From Sordaria brevicollis (Eukaryota; Ascomycota; Sordariomycetes; Sordariales; Sordariaceae), in the NCBI GenBank assembly GCA_033439795.1, contig JAUTDP010000009.1, forward strand, positions 3,224,001 through 3,288,000: a stretch of 64,000 bases of DNA. Direction: 5' to 3'. This document shows positions 36,520 to 48,900 of this stretch, one piece after another (the stretch's first letter is position 1; each line of letters starts with the position of its first letter). The notes beneath the pieces are model-generated. The model did no database searches, had not been told where the DNA came from, and saw nothing but the letters and a program-made list of their open reading frames with translations. The position numbers and the translations under genes were made by a program.

Positions 36520-38000
36520 ATAATCTTTAATAAAACCCCTATTTATTATTAAAAAAACCCTCGAAATTAATTAAAATTTCACGCTCTTAATTAAAATCTT
36601 CTTTATTATTTTTATTATCCTCCTTATCGTTTTCGTTATCCTCGTTATTATCCTTATTATCGCCTTCGTTATTTTCGTTATTTTTTATATTTTCTTTATC
36701 TTCTTTATTATTACTTTTATTTTCGTTATTATTATCTTCGCCGGTAATAAATTCTTTATTAAAGGAATTTAAATCGTTATTATTAATATTAATTATTTCT
36801 TTATCCTTATCGTTAATTTTTATTATTATTAATAATCGTTTAAATATATCGCGATTACCGCGGATTATAATACCTTTTCCTTTTAACCCTAAAATTTCGG
36901 ATTCCTAACGTATATATTCTAATTACTATTTATAATTAATAGGGACGGATTCTCTATTAGTAACCTAATAGTAAAGAGGAATATTATTAATTAATATCGA
37001 ACGGGCGCGATTAATATTACGGCTCCAAATAAAATATTTAACCTAATCGAATTTTAAAATTTTAATAAATTCGGGATTAAAACCTTCAATCGGGTACTTT
37101 TTAATAAATTTAAAATTACCTAAAAATTTAATAAATATCAAATAATCTAAAACCGTTTTATTATACTAAATATAATTATTATAAATCCCCCCTTTAATAT
37201 CCCTACCTAAAGATTTATAGCCGACGAAAAGAGGCTAAATAAGAATATATTCTTATTATTAATTAATAATATATACCGATATATACGTTTTTCGGAATCG
37301 GTTAACGCAATACGAATAAATAATCCTATTTTTAAAAAAAAAAATAATAATTAATAAAAGGATATTAATAGAAAATAAAAGAATATTTATTTATTACTAA
37401 ATAATTAAATTATTAACCCAAAGATCCGTTCTTTCTTTACCTTTATATAAGTAAAGTAATAACCCTACGGCTAAATTCCTTTTTTTTCGATAAAAATATA
37501 ACGATTAAATAAATTACGAAGCGAATTAAATATCCGCTCTAAAGCTAATCGATATATAATAAATAAATTAAAAAACGTAATTATAATTACTAATAATTTA
37601 TTATTATTAATACGCTATTTTATATATAATTAATTAATAATAATAAGTTTATTAATTAAATAAATATTTATAATAGTATTAAATAGCCGAAAATAATTAT
37701 TTTAAATAATATTTTGAAAAGTATTAAGAGGAAGTGAAAATCGATATAAAAAATTAACGTAAACTTTAGAAAGGATTTACTTTTTACTATTAAGACGAAA
37801 ATTGGTCTAACGTATTATTTCCGAAGTATTAAGGCTAAAGTACGGCCGAAGAGAATTGCAATTAATAATAACAATACGTTTTTTAATAAATAAAATAAAG
37901 GTATTAATATTTAAATTAAATTAATTAAATATAATAAATTCTTCTATAGGGATTTCCTTCTAAAGGAAGTAAAGTAAAGGGTTATTTATAGAAGGAAGGA
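36520..38000 (-). pseudogene. Minus-strand coding relic with an acidic tail (inside element D)
   Basis: Between about 37.3 and 36.6 kb the minus strand can be read with few stops. It gives a block around KYFIWSRNINRARSILINN and then a long Asp/Glu/Asn/Lys-rich stretch (NNENKSNNKEDKENI and similar), which would have been a strongly acidic C-terminus before G-to-A changes turned D/E codons into N/K. I do not recognise the protein. It lies downstream of and opposite to the gypsy pol relic, so it is either an extra gene of element D or a further nested insertion. Confidence 0.4.
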
Positions 38001-38749
38001 AACCGGCGTTAAAATTAGAAGAAAATATTATACTAATTTATTATAAAGAATTTTTATTTAATAATTTTACTTTATTACTATTATTAATATTTTATTATAT
38101 TTAAAAAGAAAAAGTTATTAGGAGGAAAAACGAAGAATAATTATAAATAAAAACGTACCTTTTTTATACTTTTTTAATAAATAATCCTCGAAGGAAAAAG
38201 CCGATAGAAATTATCCTTTTGAAATTATTTATATTATATACCCTACGATTACGAAAAATCTTTAAACCGGATAAAAAAAATAATATCCGTTTATTTAAAG
38301 CAATTTCGTAAAGCTTTAGAATTTTAATTAATTATAAAAAGGGTTATAAACGCCGTTTTAAAGTACTTTTTTATTAAAAATAATGGGAAAGGTATTTTAA
38401 TTCTAAAATTCGATTATAAATTAAAACTTTCGACTATACCGAAAGGCTAAGAAATTATATTAAAGGAAGTTAAATAAAATTTACTTATTCTACCGCTTAA
38501 AATTTTAAATATAAATAGAATGAATAGAAATTAGAAAGAGTGAATTTAGAGTGTTATAAATAATTTACGAGAGGAAATAAGGAAAAAGGGAAGAATTTAC
38601 AATTTTTCGACTTCGTAGATAATTTACGAAACGGGTATAAAAACCTTTTATTTATAACCCTTCCTTTCTTTCTTTTTTTTCCTCTTATATATTAATAAGC
38701 CCTTCTATAGATTTATACTACTACTACCTATTAAAAGCCTTTCTACATT

Positions 38750-40600
38750 AAACCTTCTATCCTTTAAAATTTTATTATTAATTAAAATATTAATTAATAT
38801 AAGCTCTTCTAACCTTAGTTATAATAATTTACCCCTAATTTTTACTATAAAAATACCGAATAATTACCCTCCTGTAATTTTTAAAACTATTCGGCGTTAG
38901 AATTAAGAGAATAAAATTTGGCCCTAATTCGGTAATATAATTATTAGAGAAGTTTATCCCCTTTATATTAGAGATAATCTAATTTATTATAATAAATTTT
39001 AAGATTGGAAATATTTTAAAATTAACCGGTAATAAAATATTATTCCCGATAAAAATCCGACCTATTTAATTATTAAAGAGTTTAATAACGATAAGTAAAT
39101 AGTTAAAATTATATTCCGCTATATAATTATTCCTCCTGTCCTAGGATAGCCTAATAAGTAATTAACTTCGATTATATCTTAGGATATAATAATATTAGGA
39201 TTAATTAATATATAGTACTTAGCGAATACTAGGAGTTAATAGGAAGGAGAAATAATTTATATTAATTTATATTAAATATTACGAGAGTATAGCGATTGGA
39301 TTTATACTTTAATAAATTTAATTACTATTATTGGACGTAGTAAGCTTTATATTAAAGATATTAATATTCGAAATAGTTTGAAGTTAATTCGATATTAGTA
39401 TTTCCCTATTATAATTAATAATTATTTCGTTCTTATAATCTTTAATTAGGGAGAAACGTTTTAATTTCTTTATAATAGTTTCTATAATTAATAATGCGAA
39501 CGGAAAATTATAAAAGTTTATAAAGTATTTATAATTAAAAATTATATTTTTTTAATATTAATAGGAGATCGAATCCCTAATATTTCCAATAATTAAAAAT
39601 AGTTTAATATAATATTCCTAATATAATAGAAAACTTAAATTTATAACCTTTAAATTTTAGAAATAGTCCGAATTTTCTTTATTAAAATAAAGCGTCGAAG
39701 AAAACCTATTAATAAATTACCTTAAAGGTTTACAATAATTGAATTTTAGGAATAAAGTAGGTATTAATAAAAATATAATTAAATCCCCAATATAAAATAG
39801 TTTAAAAATATTATAATTCAGTAATAAATAAAAATAATATATAACGCCCTTTTAATATAGTAAATAAGAAAGAATTTACTTTCGAAAAATTAGAAATAAT
39901 TAATTTATACGATTGTAAAGAGGAAAAGCGGAAAAAAAGACTTTAATCCCCGGCCTAAATTCTTTACGAATTTAGTATATTAGAGAAATTATTTAAACGA
40001 ATATTACCCTATTAAAATAATTAAGTATTAATTAGTATAAGAATTTGTTAATTTCCCCTATTTTCCCCGTTTTCTTAAATAAAGACCTATTATCCGATCC
40101 CTCCCTAGAATTAGAATTACTTTACCCGATAGTAGTTTTACTAATAGTATTTTTTTAATAACTATTAGTATATAATTAAGAGGAAATTGCAATAGTATTC
40201 TAATATTTCTTATTAAAAAGAAATAATTATTGCCGCTAATTCTTAGAGCGAAGAGGAAGCGTATAGAGGAACGATAAATATTGGTAATTAATATTAATAA
40301 TTATAAAGGAAGAGAAATTATTATAATTAATAATTTCGTTTTATTTAATAAATTTAGCGTAGATAATTAGCTCTCGCTTATTAATAAATTTCGAAAATTT
40401 AATAATATAATCTTCGATATTAAATATACTCCAATATTATCCCGATATATTATATTTATAAATTATATTTAAAATGTAAGATATATTATTATATTAATAA
40501 TTTAGAATAAAAAGAAGATCGGTTAAGAAGAAAATAAGTAGAAAATGAAGCGTAAATTAATTTAGAAAGAGAGAAAGAGAAGGGAAAAAAAATTTAAAAG
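38750..40600 (+). pseudogene. Plus-strand coding relic of unknown type (inside element D)
   Basis: A plus frame at about 38.9-40.2 kb is open over long parts. It contains blocks such as LREYSDWIYTLINLITIIGR, KLYIKDINIRNSLKLIRYQ and IKNYIFLILIGDRIPNIS. The stops present fit lost Trp, Gln or Arg codons. Known transposase or retroelement motifs are not evident. It lies just before the right LTR of element D. Confidence 0.4.
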
Positions 40601-40700
40601 ATTAAAAAGGTAAAAAAGGAAGAGGTCGGTTAGGAAGGATTAAAATAGTTATTAATAAATTTAATTTTATAGGATTAATAAGTAAATTTAAAGGGAAGTT

Positions 40701-41323
40701 TGAAATAGGGCGGATAAATAAGTATAAGGGTATATAATTAAATAGTAGATTTTTTCCGAATTTTTTCGAAAATTTTTCGTAATTTTTTATTCTAGAGGAA
40801 TTCTTCTAAGGATTTTCCCTAATTATAATTTGAGAGAAAAGGTATAGGATAAAGATATATTATAATAAATTAATTTAAAGGAAGTATAATAGTAATACAT
40901 TAAATAAATTAAGAAAGAAGGTTATAGAATAAATTTCGGACTTTTATATAGAAAGAAGGAAAGTTCTAAAGGAATAAAAGGAAAGAAGGGTAATTAAAAA
41001 GAAAAGAAAGAAGGTTAGGCAATTTTTACTAGAATAATAATTAGACTTTATTTAATCTTTAAGATAAAAATCTTCTTCAATTTGGTGAAAATCAACTCCT
41101 TAATTAAATTTTTAAAACTTCCTAACCTTACCTCTATAATGGGTAAAAGAAAAAATACAATTAAATCGAAAAAGATATTCCTATTATCAAATTGCTCCTT
41201 TCTCCCCTACAAATCTACTCCTCTCTTTATTCTTTTAATCTTATTAGAAGTTTTTGATATAGCTCCTTTCCCAATTGTTGTAGTGGTAGTGGTTGTTTGG
41301 GGTTGTTTTTCTTCCCCATTTCA
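40701..41323 (+). repeat. 3' LTR of element D
   Basis: 623 bp, direct match to 27855-28477. Its end keeps an unmutated TGG/TTG-rich stretch (41274-41312) where the left copy reads TAG/TTA. Confidence 0.92.
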
Positions 41324-44300
41324 ATATAAATTATAAATAATTTAAATTAAAATAGTACGAGGGATATTAAAGCGTTAATTAATATTTAATAATATAATTA
41401 ATTTAAATTCGGTATATATAGAGGCTTTTAATATTTAAAAACGATTTTAATAACGAAGGCGGCCGAAGGAATTAATAGAGTAATCTATAATTTGAATTTT
41501 GAATTTCAAAAACGGGTCGAAGTAACGGTTATTATAAAGGATAACTTCCTTTATTTATTAATATAAAAAATCGTAGGGTTCCGTCTATAATTAAAATTAT
41601 TATAAATCTAAATTTTTAAATATATTTACACCTTCCTTCTCTAAATAAATTACTTAGGCTACCGAAATACAGAGCGGAATATAATTTTTAAGAACGGAAT
41701 TTAATATTATTTAAATATCCTACGCTTTACAATCTTAATTTATAAATATATTTTAATTTCGTCGAAAGAAGGTATTAAAAATTACTCCGTTTTTACTAAA
41801 TTTATATTCAATTTAAAAATTAAATTAGGAAAAATATTCCACTTACCGTATTTACTATTCCGAAAATCTCTTTAATTTTATAAAATATTTAAAGTTCTAA
41901 TAATCTATTAAAATAATAAATAATTTACAATTCTATAATTCCGCCGACTATTACTTTAAATAATTAATAATAATAAGTATCTTTTTATTATAAATAAAGT
42001 AATTCCATTCAGTAGGGTTAAATTTCTAAGAATAAAAGTTTATAATTTTACGAATTATATTTTTATTATTTTCGTTTACCTCTTAAGAAATAATTCCGTT
42101 TAAAGTAAATTTACTATAGTCCGTCTTTAAGAATATTTTCTTATTTAAGTTAAATTCTATTAGGATTAGAATTCTTATAAATAAGGTTTTTAAAAGCTAA
42201 AAAATACTTTTATACTCTTTAATTTATTTAAAAATAACCCTTTTACCAATTAATCTTAATAAGGGGGTAATTACTTTTAAAAATTAAAGAATAAATATAT
42301 AATAATAATTAATAAACCCTAAGAAGTTCTATACACCTTTTTAAAAAGTAGAGGGAAATTAATCTAAAATTACTTTAACCTTTTCGGGATTAATTTATAC
42401 GCCGACGTTAATATAAATAATAAAGCTTAAATATTTAACCTTCTTTATATTAAATTCGTACTTATTTAAATTTAAATAAAAATTAACTTCTAATAATTTA
42501 ATAAAAATTAAATATACCTTTTACTTGTAATTTTCTAAAGAGCCGGAGGAGTAAATAAATATATCGTTTATATAAATAGTATAAAACGAATTTAAATAAT
42601 CGCGGAAAATATAATTAATATACTATTAAAACGTAATTAGTACGTTATTTAGCCCAAACGGTATAATTAATTATTTAAATAACCTATATTACGTCCGAAA
42701 TATTATCTTCCCCTCCTTTCCTTCTATTATACGAATTTTATAAAAGGTTTATATAATATTTATTTTAATATATTACTTTATTCTTTTTAGGATGTAGAAC
42801 GTATTTTTAATTAATAATAATAAATAATAATCCACTTTCATAATAACGTTAAATATATAATAATTATAATAAAAGTAGAATCCGCCTCTAGGTTTATATA
42901 TAAATAAAATTAGGGCCCCCGCTTCTAAATTATTAATTCGGATAAACCCTTTATTTAATAAATCCTTTAACGTCTTTTTAAGAATTAAAAACTCCTCCCT
43001 CATTATATTATAAAGCAATCCGAATAAAATAGGGAATTTTTTACTATCTTTATCCTTTTTAATTATAATTTTATAATCTACGTTAAAATAATAAAGGTTT
43101 AATTTATTAACGTTCTCTTTTATCCAAAATAATATTAAATTATAATATTTCTTAGGGATTTTCGCCTTCAATTCTACTTTAATATATACTTTTTTTAATT
43201 TTAACGCCTTTTCGATATCCTTTAAATTAATTACGAAAATAATTTCTTCAATTACTCGATTACCGAACTCCTTTTTCAACCTATAAATATAATTTACGAA
43301 GGTAATAATTAAAATATATATAATAAACTTTAAATCGGCGATAAACGGTATATTAAATATTTACTCTCTATTAATATAAGGAACTTAATAATTAATAACG
43401 CCTATAAATAAACGCTTTTTATAAAGGACGGAATATATTCGTATAATTTTAAATTAAAATTTACCTAATATAATAAGGAATTCGAATAATAGGATAATAT
43501 AAACGTAAATAAAATGAATATAATTATTTACTTCGGCTAAAAATTGGACTATATTTTAAATAGAAACTCCTTCTATAATAATAAACGCTCCTTTTATAAT
43601 ACGAAATAGAATAGGGATAATTAGGATTTAAAACTCTTTAATAATTTTCTTATTAATTACGGTATAATATTAATAACCCTCGTCGACGAGGATATAGAAT
43701 AAATTACGATTATTAATAATAAATAGAATTAAAGTAAATTTTATTTTTATTTTTAATTTAAAATCCTCCATTTTACTTAATATTTCTATTTCCAACTTTA
43801 GGGCCCGATTTTATATTAGAATTAAACTTTTACCTATTATTCGGGGGCGGAATTATAAGCCTCATTATCGTTATCGTCCTTTAAAAGTAGAGGAACCTTA
43901 ATAGCAATAATTTAAATATACACTCCGTTAAAAGAAGGGGGAATAATTAACCGGTATAAATAAACTAAAACGCAATATCCAAAAGCGCTATAATATATAT
44001 ATAAATTATTATTTTAATAATATTAACGCTCCTTATCTAATATTTATTTAATACGTTTAATAAAAGCGGAAATAAAAGCGCTTATATTAAAGCCGCCTCG
44101 ACCTCGTCTACTTCGACTACGGGTTATACGTATAATACCTATAATAATATCTCTATTTACGTCGATTAAATATTAAATAGAAATTATAAGAATAAAACGG
44201 AGCGCGATATATAAAATATAAAGAATAATAAAATAATTAATAAAAATAGCGCTAAGGATATAAAATTTATTATTCTTAATTTTATTTTTTTAATTACATT

Positions 44301-45274
44301 AATATCGACGATAATCCTCCTTAAACTCTATTATCTATTCGTATTTAAACGTATAATACTAAAATTATTTAAAATATTCGTAATAATTATCGGAAAAAAT
44401 AACCGTAAATATTTTATTATATTATTTTTTATTAAAAACGCGGTAGAAATAGCCTAATTTAATAAGATTCTCTTATAAATAACCGCTTACTTTAAATATT
44501 TCATTATTAAAATCGGCTAAAAAAGTAACGAATAGCTCGCTATCCTTTTAACGTATACGGGCGAATTTATTAAAGGCCGCTTCCTAATTTTAATAAAAAC
44601 CGAAAATCGTACAAATTTATTCGAAGAGCTTAACCGGATTTTCCTTACTACATATAATTACAACGGTTTAAAATCCTTCTAATTATTAACCGTATTTAAT
44701 AAAAAGCGTATTAATAATTTTATATTAAACGGTATTCGGGTTATTACGAAATCCTTATTTAATATCGCTATTATATACCGTAATAAATTTATTAAAAAAA
44801 AAACCGAAGGTATAGGGTTAATTATCCTATTTAAGGAATTTTAACTATTTTTTACAACGAGGAATTAAATTTATATTATCGTTAGAATTATTATTAATTA
44901 AAGTCTTAAAAAGGGATTTCTTCTTACGAATAGAATACTTAATAATTCCGAAATTTAAATAGAAGGTAAGGGTATTAAAAATAAGGGTAATATTAAATAA
45001 AAAGGATTTAATATAATCCTTAAGGGTCGCGTTATTCTTAAGGATTTTAATTAAACTTTTAATTAGGCCTTTATTACTATTGCCGTTATTTAATATATTA
45101 TTTTAAAAGTCGTAAAACTCCTTTATATTATTAATATCTATATCGTTAAATCCAATTATAATATCGAAAAATACCGTAATACCGCGTTTAAAATTATTAA
45201 TCTTCCGTTTATAAAATTATTATCCGTTTATTAAATTTATTTCTTCTATCCGCTTTTTAAATGGTAGAACTTAA
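41324..45274 (-). pseudogene. Gypsy gag and reverse transcriptase relic (element C)
   Basis: The longest open piece in the island (42773-43279) reads as a gypsy RT N-terminus: PILFGLLYNIMREEFLILKK, then LLNKGFIRINN, ALILFIYKPRGGFYF and a Y-x-x-x-N-x-I-block. The frame continues to a catalytic-site relic at about 42561-42575 reading YINDIFIYS, again with Asn for the first Asp. Near 44.7-44.3 kb, blocks such as EAAFNKFARIRQKD and FLADFNNEIFK fit a retrotransposon Gag. The gene is cut off at 41324 by element D. Confidence 0.78.
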
Positions 45275-45540
45275 TATAAAGGGTATAATACAATTAATAT
45301 AGATATTAAATCTTAACGAATCGATAAGGTTCTACGAAGGGGAAAAGGGAGGAAGGGAGGCGCCTTCTAGGCGGCATTGGTTAATTATCCTTTTGAGGAC
45401 CGGGCACGGGCTACTCCGCTTACCGTAGCGGTAAGGACCGCGATTGGCGGCCCGATTGGCGGCCCGACTGGCGGTACGACTGGCGGTACGACTAGCAATG
45501 CCAGTTAGATTCAGCCACGGGCATTAGCCCCATAATAATA
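45275..45540 (-). repeat. 5' LTR of element C
   Basis: Matches 24587-24852. Its GC-rich centre (ggcggcccgattggcggccc) is one of the least mutated pieces in the island. Confidence 0.88.
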
Positions 45541-45825
45541 GATTAATATATTGAGTTTTATTAAGTTCGATTAAATTACAATTTTAATCGAACGATTTTA
45601 ATTGATTGCGACGTATAAAAAGTGCGACCGTAGCGTTAAATCCCCTATAGGACTGCTATAAAAATGCGTTGTAAAAAATATATCGGGGTGGTATATACGC
45701 TATAATTTAGAGTTTGGGCTGCCTTGGTATAATTAAACCTTGAAATAATATAATATTTATTATTATTAGTTGAAAGTATAGGAAAATTACAGCGCTAAGG
45801 CGCGGCCCGGGAGGGCGGTTGAACT

Positions 45826-45899
45826 GTGTTATGTAATTGGTCGAAAAAAGTGGGGATAAGTGCAAAACGATATAGAGGTAAGTGCGAAAAGACTTTCTC
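45826..45899 (-). repeat. Right terminal inverted repeat of element B
   Basis: Inverted match to 21301-21374 with two transition differences. The ~70 bases inside it keep a GC-rich patch (gcgcggcccgggagggcgg). Confidence 0.92.
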
Positions 45900-45907
45900 A
45901 AAATTAT

Positions 45908-48900
45908 ATAGTACTTTAAGGATTTTAAATACTTTCCTTTAAATATAATAATTTAATAATATATATATATAAATTTCTTCGTTTATTATTATATTTACAA
46001 AGGCGTTAATTACGTTTTATCAAATAAATTTAAAATTAAAGCGTAAAATTATAATTATAAGGGTGCGGAAGGATTTTTTTATTAGGGTAGAAGTATAAGT
46101 TTCTTACCTTGCAATTTTTATTTATTAGTTTCTACGTATAATTAAACGAATTTAAACTTTATTAAAGTAATTATTTTTAAAGTATTTATAGGTATATATT
46201 TATATATAATCGAGGATTTACTTACTTTTAACTTTAGGCTCGTTGCGGTCTATTTCTATTTAAGTTTTTATTTATTTATAATTTTCGAAGTAAATTCGTT
46301 CGGCTTATTTAAAAAGGTTATTTAAGGGATATTTATCGAAGTCTTTATAATTATAAAGTATTAGCGGTAATTAGTAATAGTAAAAGCTTTAAAATTTGTT
46401 AATAGCGATTATGGATTCGATTATATTTTTAATAATTACCCTTTTTTTACGTATAGAGCGCTATAATTTTACTTTAATAATTTTCTTCTTATATATTATA
46501 ATTATAAATTAATGAAAACGTCCGGCGTTAAATATTACCTTTTAAAGCTCGAAACTTTTTAATAATTCTTTTTTAGCGTATTTAATACAATTTATAACGA
46601 ATACTTTTATAAGAAAGGAAATTAGTAATAGTATATTTAATAATATTAAATAATTATAATTAATAAAGTAGTTAATAATTATTCGATCCTCTTTTAGGTT
46701 TATAATTTTATTAAAGGGGTTTAAAAGCAATACGCTAATTTCTACTTCCCTAATAATTATTTCTTCGATTTATACTTCCCTAATAATTATTAATTCCCTT
46801 TTTTAAATTAGGTTAAAAAAAAGAGGATTTAAAAGGTCGTAAATATTTATATTTTTTATATCGGTATAATTAATTATAAAATCGAAGGGGGATTAGTTAT
46901 TTAGTAGTTATTTTTTAACGGTATATTTTTTTAATAAAGTAGTAAATTCTTTTAAAGTGAATTTTAGAAATTCGGTTTCCTTTTTTATTTTATTAATAAA
47001 GAGGGTACGTTTATTAAAAATAACGTTACGGGTATTAATAATTTCGTTAGTAATAGGGTTTTAAATTCGGTAAATAGCCGTAGAGGTATAATTAATTAAA
47101 TATCTAATTTATATTTTAGGGTTTTTCTTTTAAAATTTATTTTATTTATTTTTAATACTAATAATTATTATAAATATTTTATAATTATAGATTCGAAAAT
47201 AAGAGATATTAAATTTACGGGGGGTAATTTCGTCGTTACTATTATTAATTTTCTTAATAATAACCGTATAAAATCTTTTTTAAAGAGATTTTTAGTTATA
47301 AAAGTATTTAGGGGACCGATTATTAAAATATATTACTATAAAAACGATTTCCGGCTAAAAATTTTCAAAAAAACGAATACCTAAATTTATAGTACGCGCT
47401 TTATCTTTAATTATATTTTCCGAACGTTTTATACTTCTATTTTATATTTAAATATATAGGGTAAAAGGCTTTATAATTATACTACATTACGCTAATAGGT
47501 TTAAGAGTAATTATAATTTCGTAATTTTATTATTCTATTTTAATATTCGTATTATAATATTAAATTATATTTTAAAGAGAGTAAAGAGGTCGTTTAAATA
47601 AATTATAATTATAATAGCGAATTAGTCGTAGAAAAAATATTCTTAAATATACCCGGTAAATTTATAAATAATAAATATAATATTAGTATAATTTTAATAA
47701 CTTTCTTTATAATTAAGAAAATTTATAACAAAACGTTTTTTAACCTTATACCCTTTATTTTTAAATTTTCGCTTAATTTATTACTTAATTTTTATTTAGG
47801 TATAAGTATTATATTATTCGGTCTTAGGGTTTTTTTCGTCCTCTTCTTTCTTATTTTTAAATAGGATTTTAACTCCTAAAATATTATAAAAATAGAATAA
47901 TACTTAAGGATTAGGGTACCCTAATTTAAAATACTAAGTAAAGGGGTTTTTATAGTAGTACTTATAGTTTATATAAGAATTAACTATATTCTTACGGGTA
48001 TAGAAATTCGCCCGAATAAATAAATAAGGAAGTTCTTTAAATAGAATTTAGCGGTAACGGGTTTTAAAATAGTAAAAGAATAATTAATTTATATTACGAA
48101 AATAATTATTAAGTAATTTATAATCCTAAAAGAAATTTTACTTACGTAATAAATATAAAGAGATAAAATTAATTATAAAATTAAGGTAGAAGGTTATATT
48201 ATAAAAATATAATTTTTTAAATCCGTTCTTTTTATTAATAATAAAATTAATTTCCTTATAATTTTAAATTATAATACGTAAATCTTTAGCCTATAGGTTA
48301 TTATTATAGGGTATATAATAGAAATTAAGGAAATATATAATTTCGTTAAATACGTATAAAGAATTACTAGAATTAAAAAAAACGTAATTTTTAAACGGAT
48401 AAATATTAAAACTTTTTTTTCCCGTTTAGAATATTACTTATATTATAACAATTCTATAAATTTAAATAAAAATAAAGATAGGGTTTATAGCAATATTCTT
48501 ACTAGAGAATTAATTACTCTAAAATTAATTATTAATATTAAGGATAGGATTTATTAATTATTTCATTATTTTTTTTCTTTAAATTTCGACCTCCCTTTTA
48601 AATTTTAAATCGTTATTAAAATTCTTAATTATTTGAATTTATATTTTAAAATTAGACTTTTAGCGAAGGTTTAGGGCTTTATTAAGAAGAAATATTAATA
48701 ATATTTAGTAATATACGTACCCTTTTTATAAATTTTATAATAAAATAACGATAATAAATTTCCATTCTATTTAGAATTTTTAATTTACATTACGTATTTC
48801 CTTTTACACTAATTACATTAGGGTCTATTAAGTTAAACATTTTTTACTTTAATATTAATATCCTCTAATCTATTAAAAATATCGCTTTTAATTTTAAAGG

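Larger units (their letters stand above)
27855..41323 (+). mobile_element. Element D: RIP-degraded Ty3/gypsy retrotransposon inserted in element C
   Basis: Direct repeats of exactly 623 bp, 27855-28477 and 40701-41323, begin TGAGATGG/TGAAATAG and end CATTTCA, giving inverted TGAAATGG ends. The flanks share a 4-bp ATAT, a weak target duplication because the region is AT-rich. A purine tract (AAAGGGAAG) precedes the right LTR on the plus strand. Relics of Gag, RT, RNase H and integrase run rightwards between about 29.5 and 35.9 kb. The element is 13.5 kb, long for gypsy. The excess is a 4-5 kb segment between integrase and the right LTR that I could not identify. It splits the RNase H/integrase part of element C. 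Confidence 0.88.
24587..45540 (-). mobile_element. Element C: RIP-degraded Ty3/gypsy retrotransposon inserted in element B
   Basis: Direct repeats of about 266 bp, 24587-24852 and 45275-45540, share long identical blocks such as aacgaatcgataaggttcta. A polypurine tract on the minus strand (24854-24867) adjoins the left LTR, so the element reads leftwards with the right copy as 5' LTR. Minus-strand relics occur in gypsy order: Gag (about 44.7-44.3 kb), RT (43.3-42.5 kb), then, after the interruption by element D, integrase (27.5-27.0 kb). Removing D leaves about 7.5 kb. I could not see a clear target duplication; the LTR ends are uncertain by about ten bases. Confidence 0.87.
21301..45899 (+). 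mobile_element. Element B: RIP-degraded Mutator-like (MULE) DNA transposon inserted in element A
   Basis: Terminal inverted repeats of 74 bp (21301-21374 and 45826-45899) begin GAGAAAGTC and differ at only two bases, both transitions. The flanks carry an 8-bp target duplication, AAGATTAT (21293-21300) and AAAATTAT (45900-45907), one G/A transition apart. The insertion site is inside the copia RT, just after a KALYG-type block. Subtracting the gypsy insertion leaves about 3.6 kb. The plus strand of the left part encodes a degraded MULE/FAR1-like transposase. The right part (45541-45825) is mostly non-coding. Confidence 0.87.

Noticed and set aside
45707..45901. 64-codon open frame at the right end of element B
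   Set aside because: It is made of the terminal inverted repeat and neighbouring non-coding sequence.
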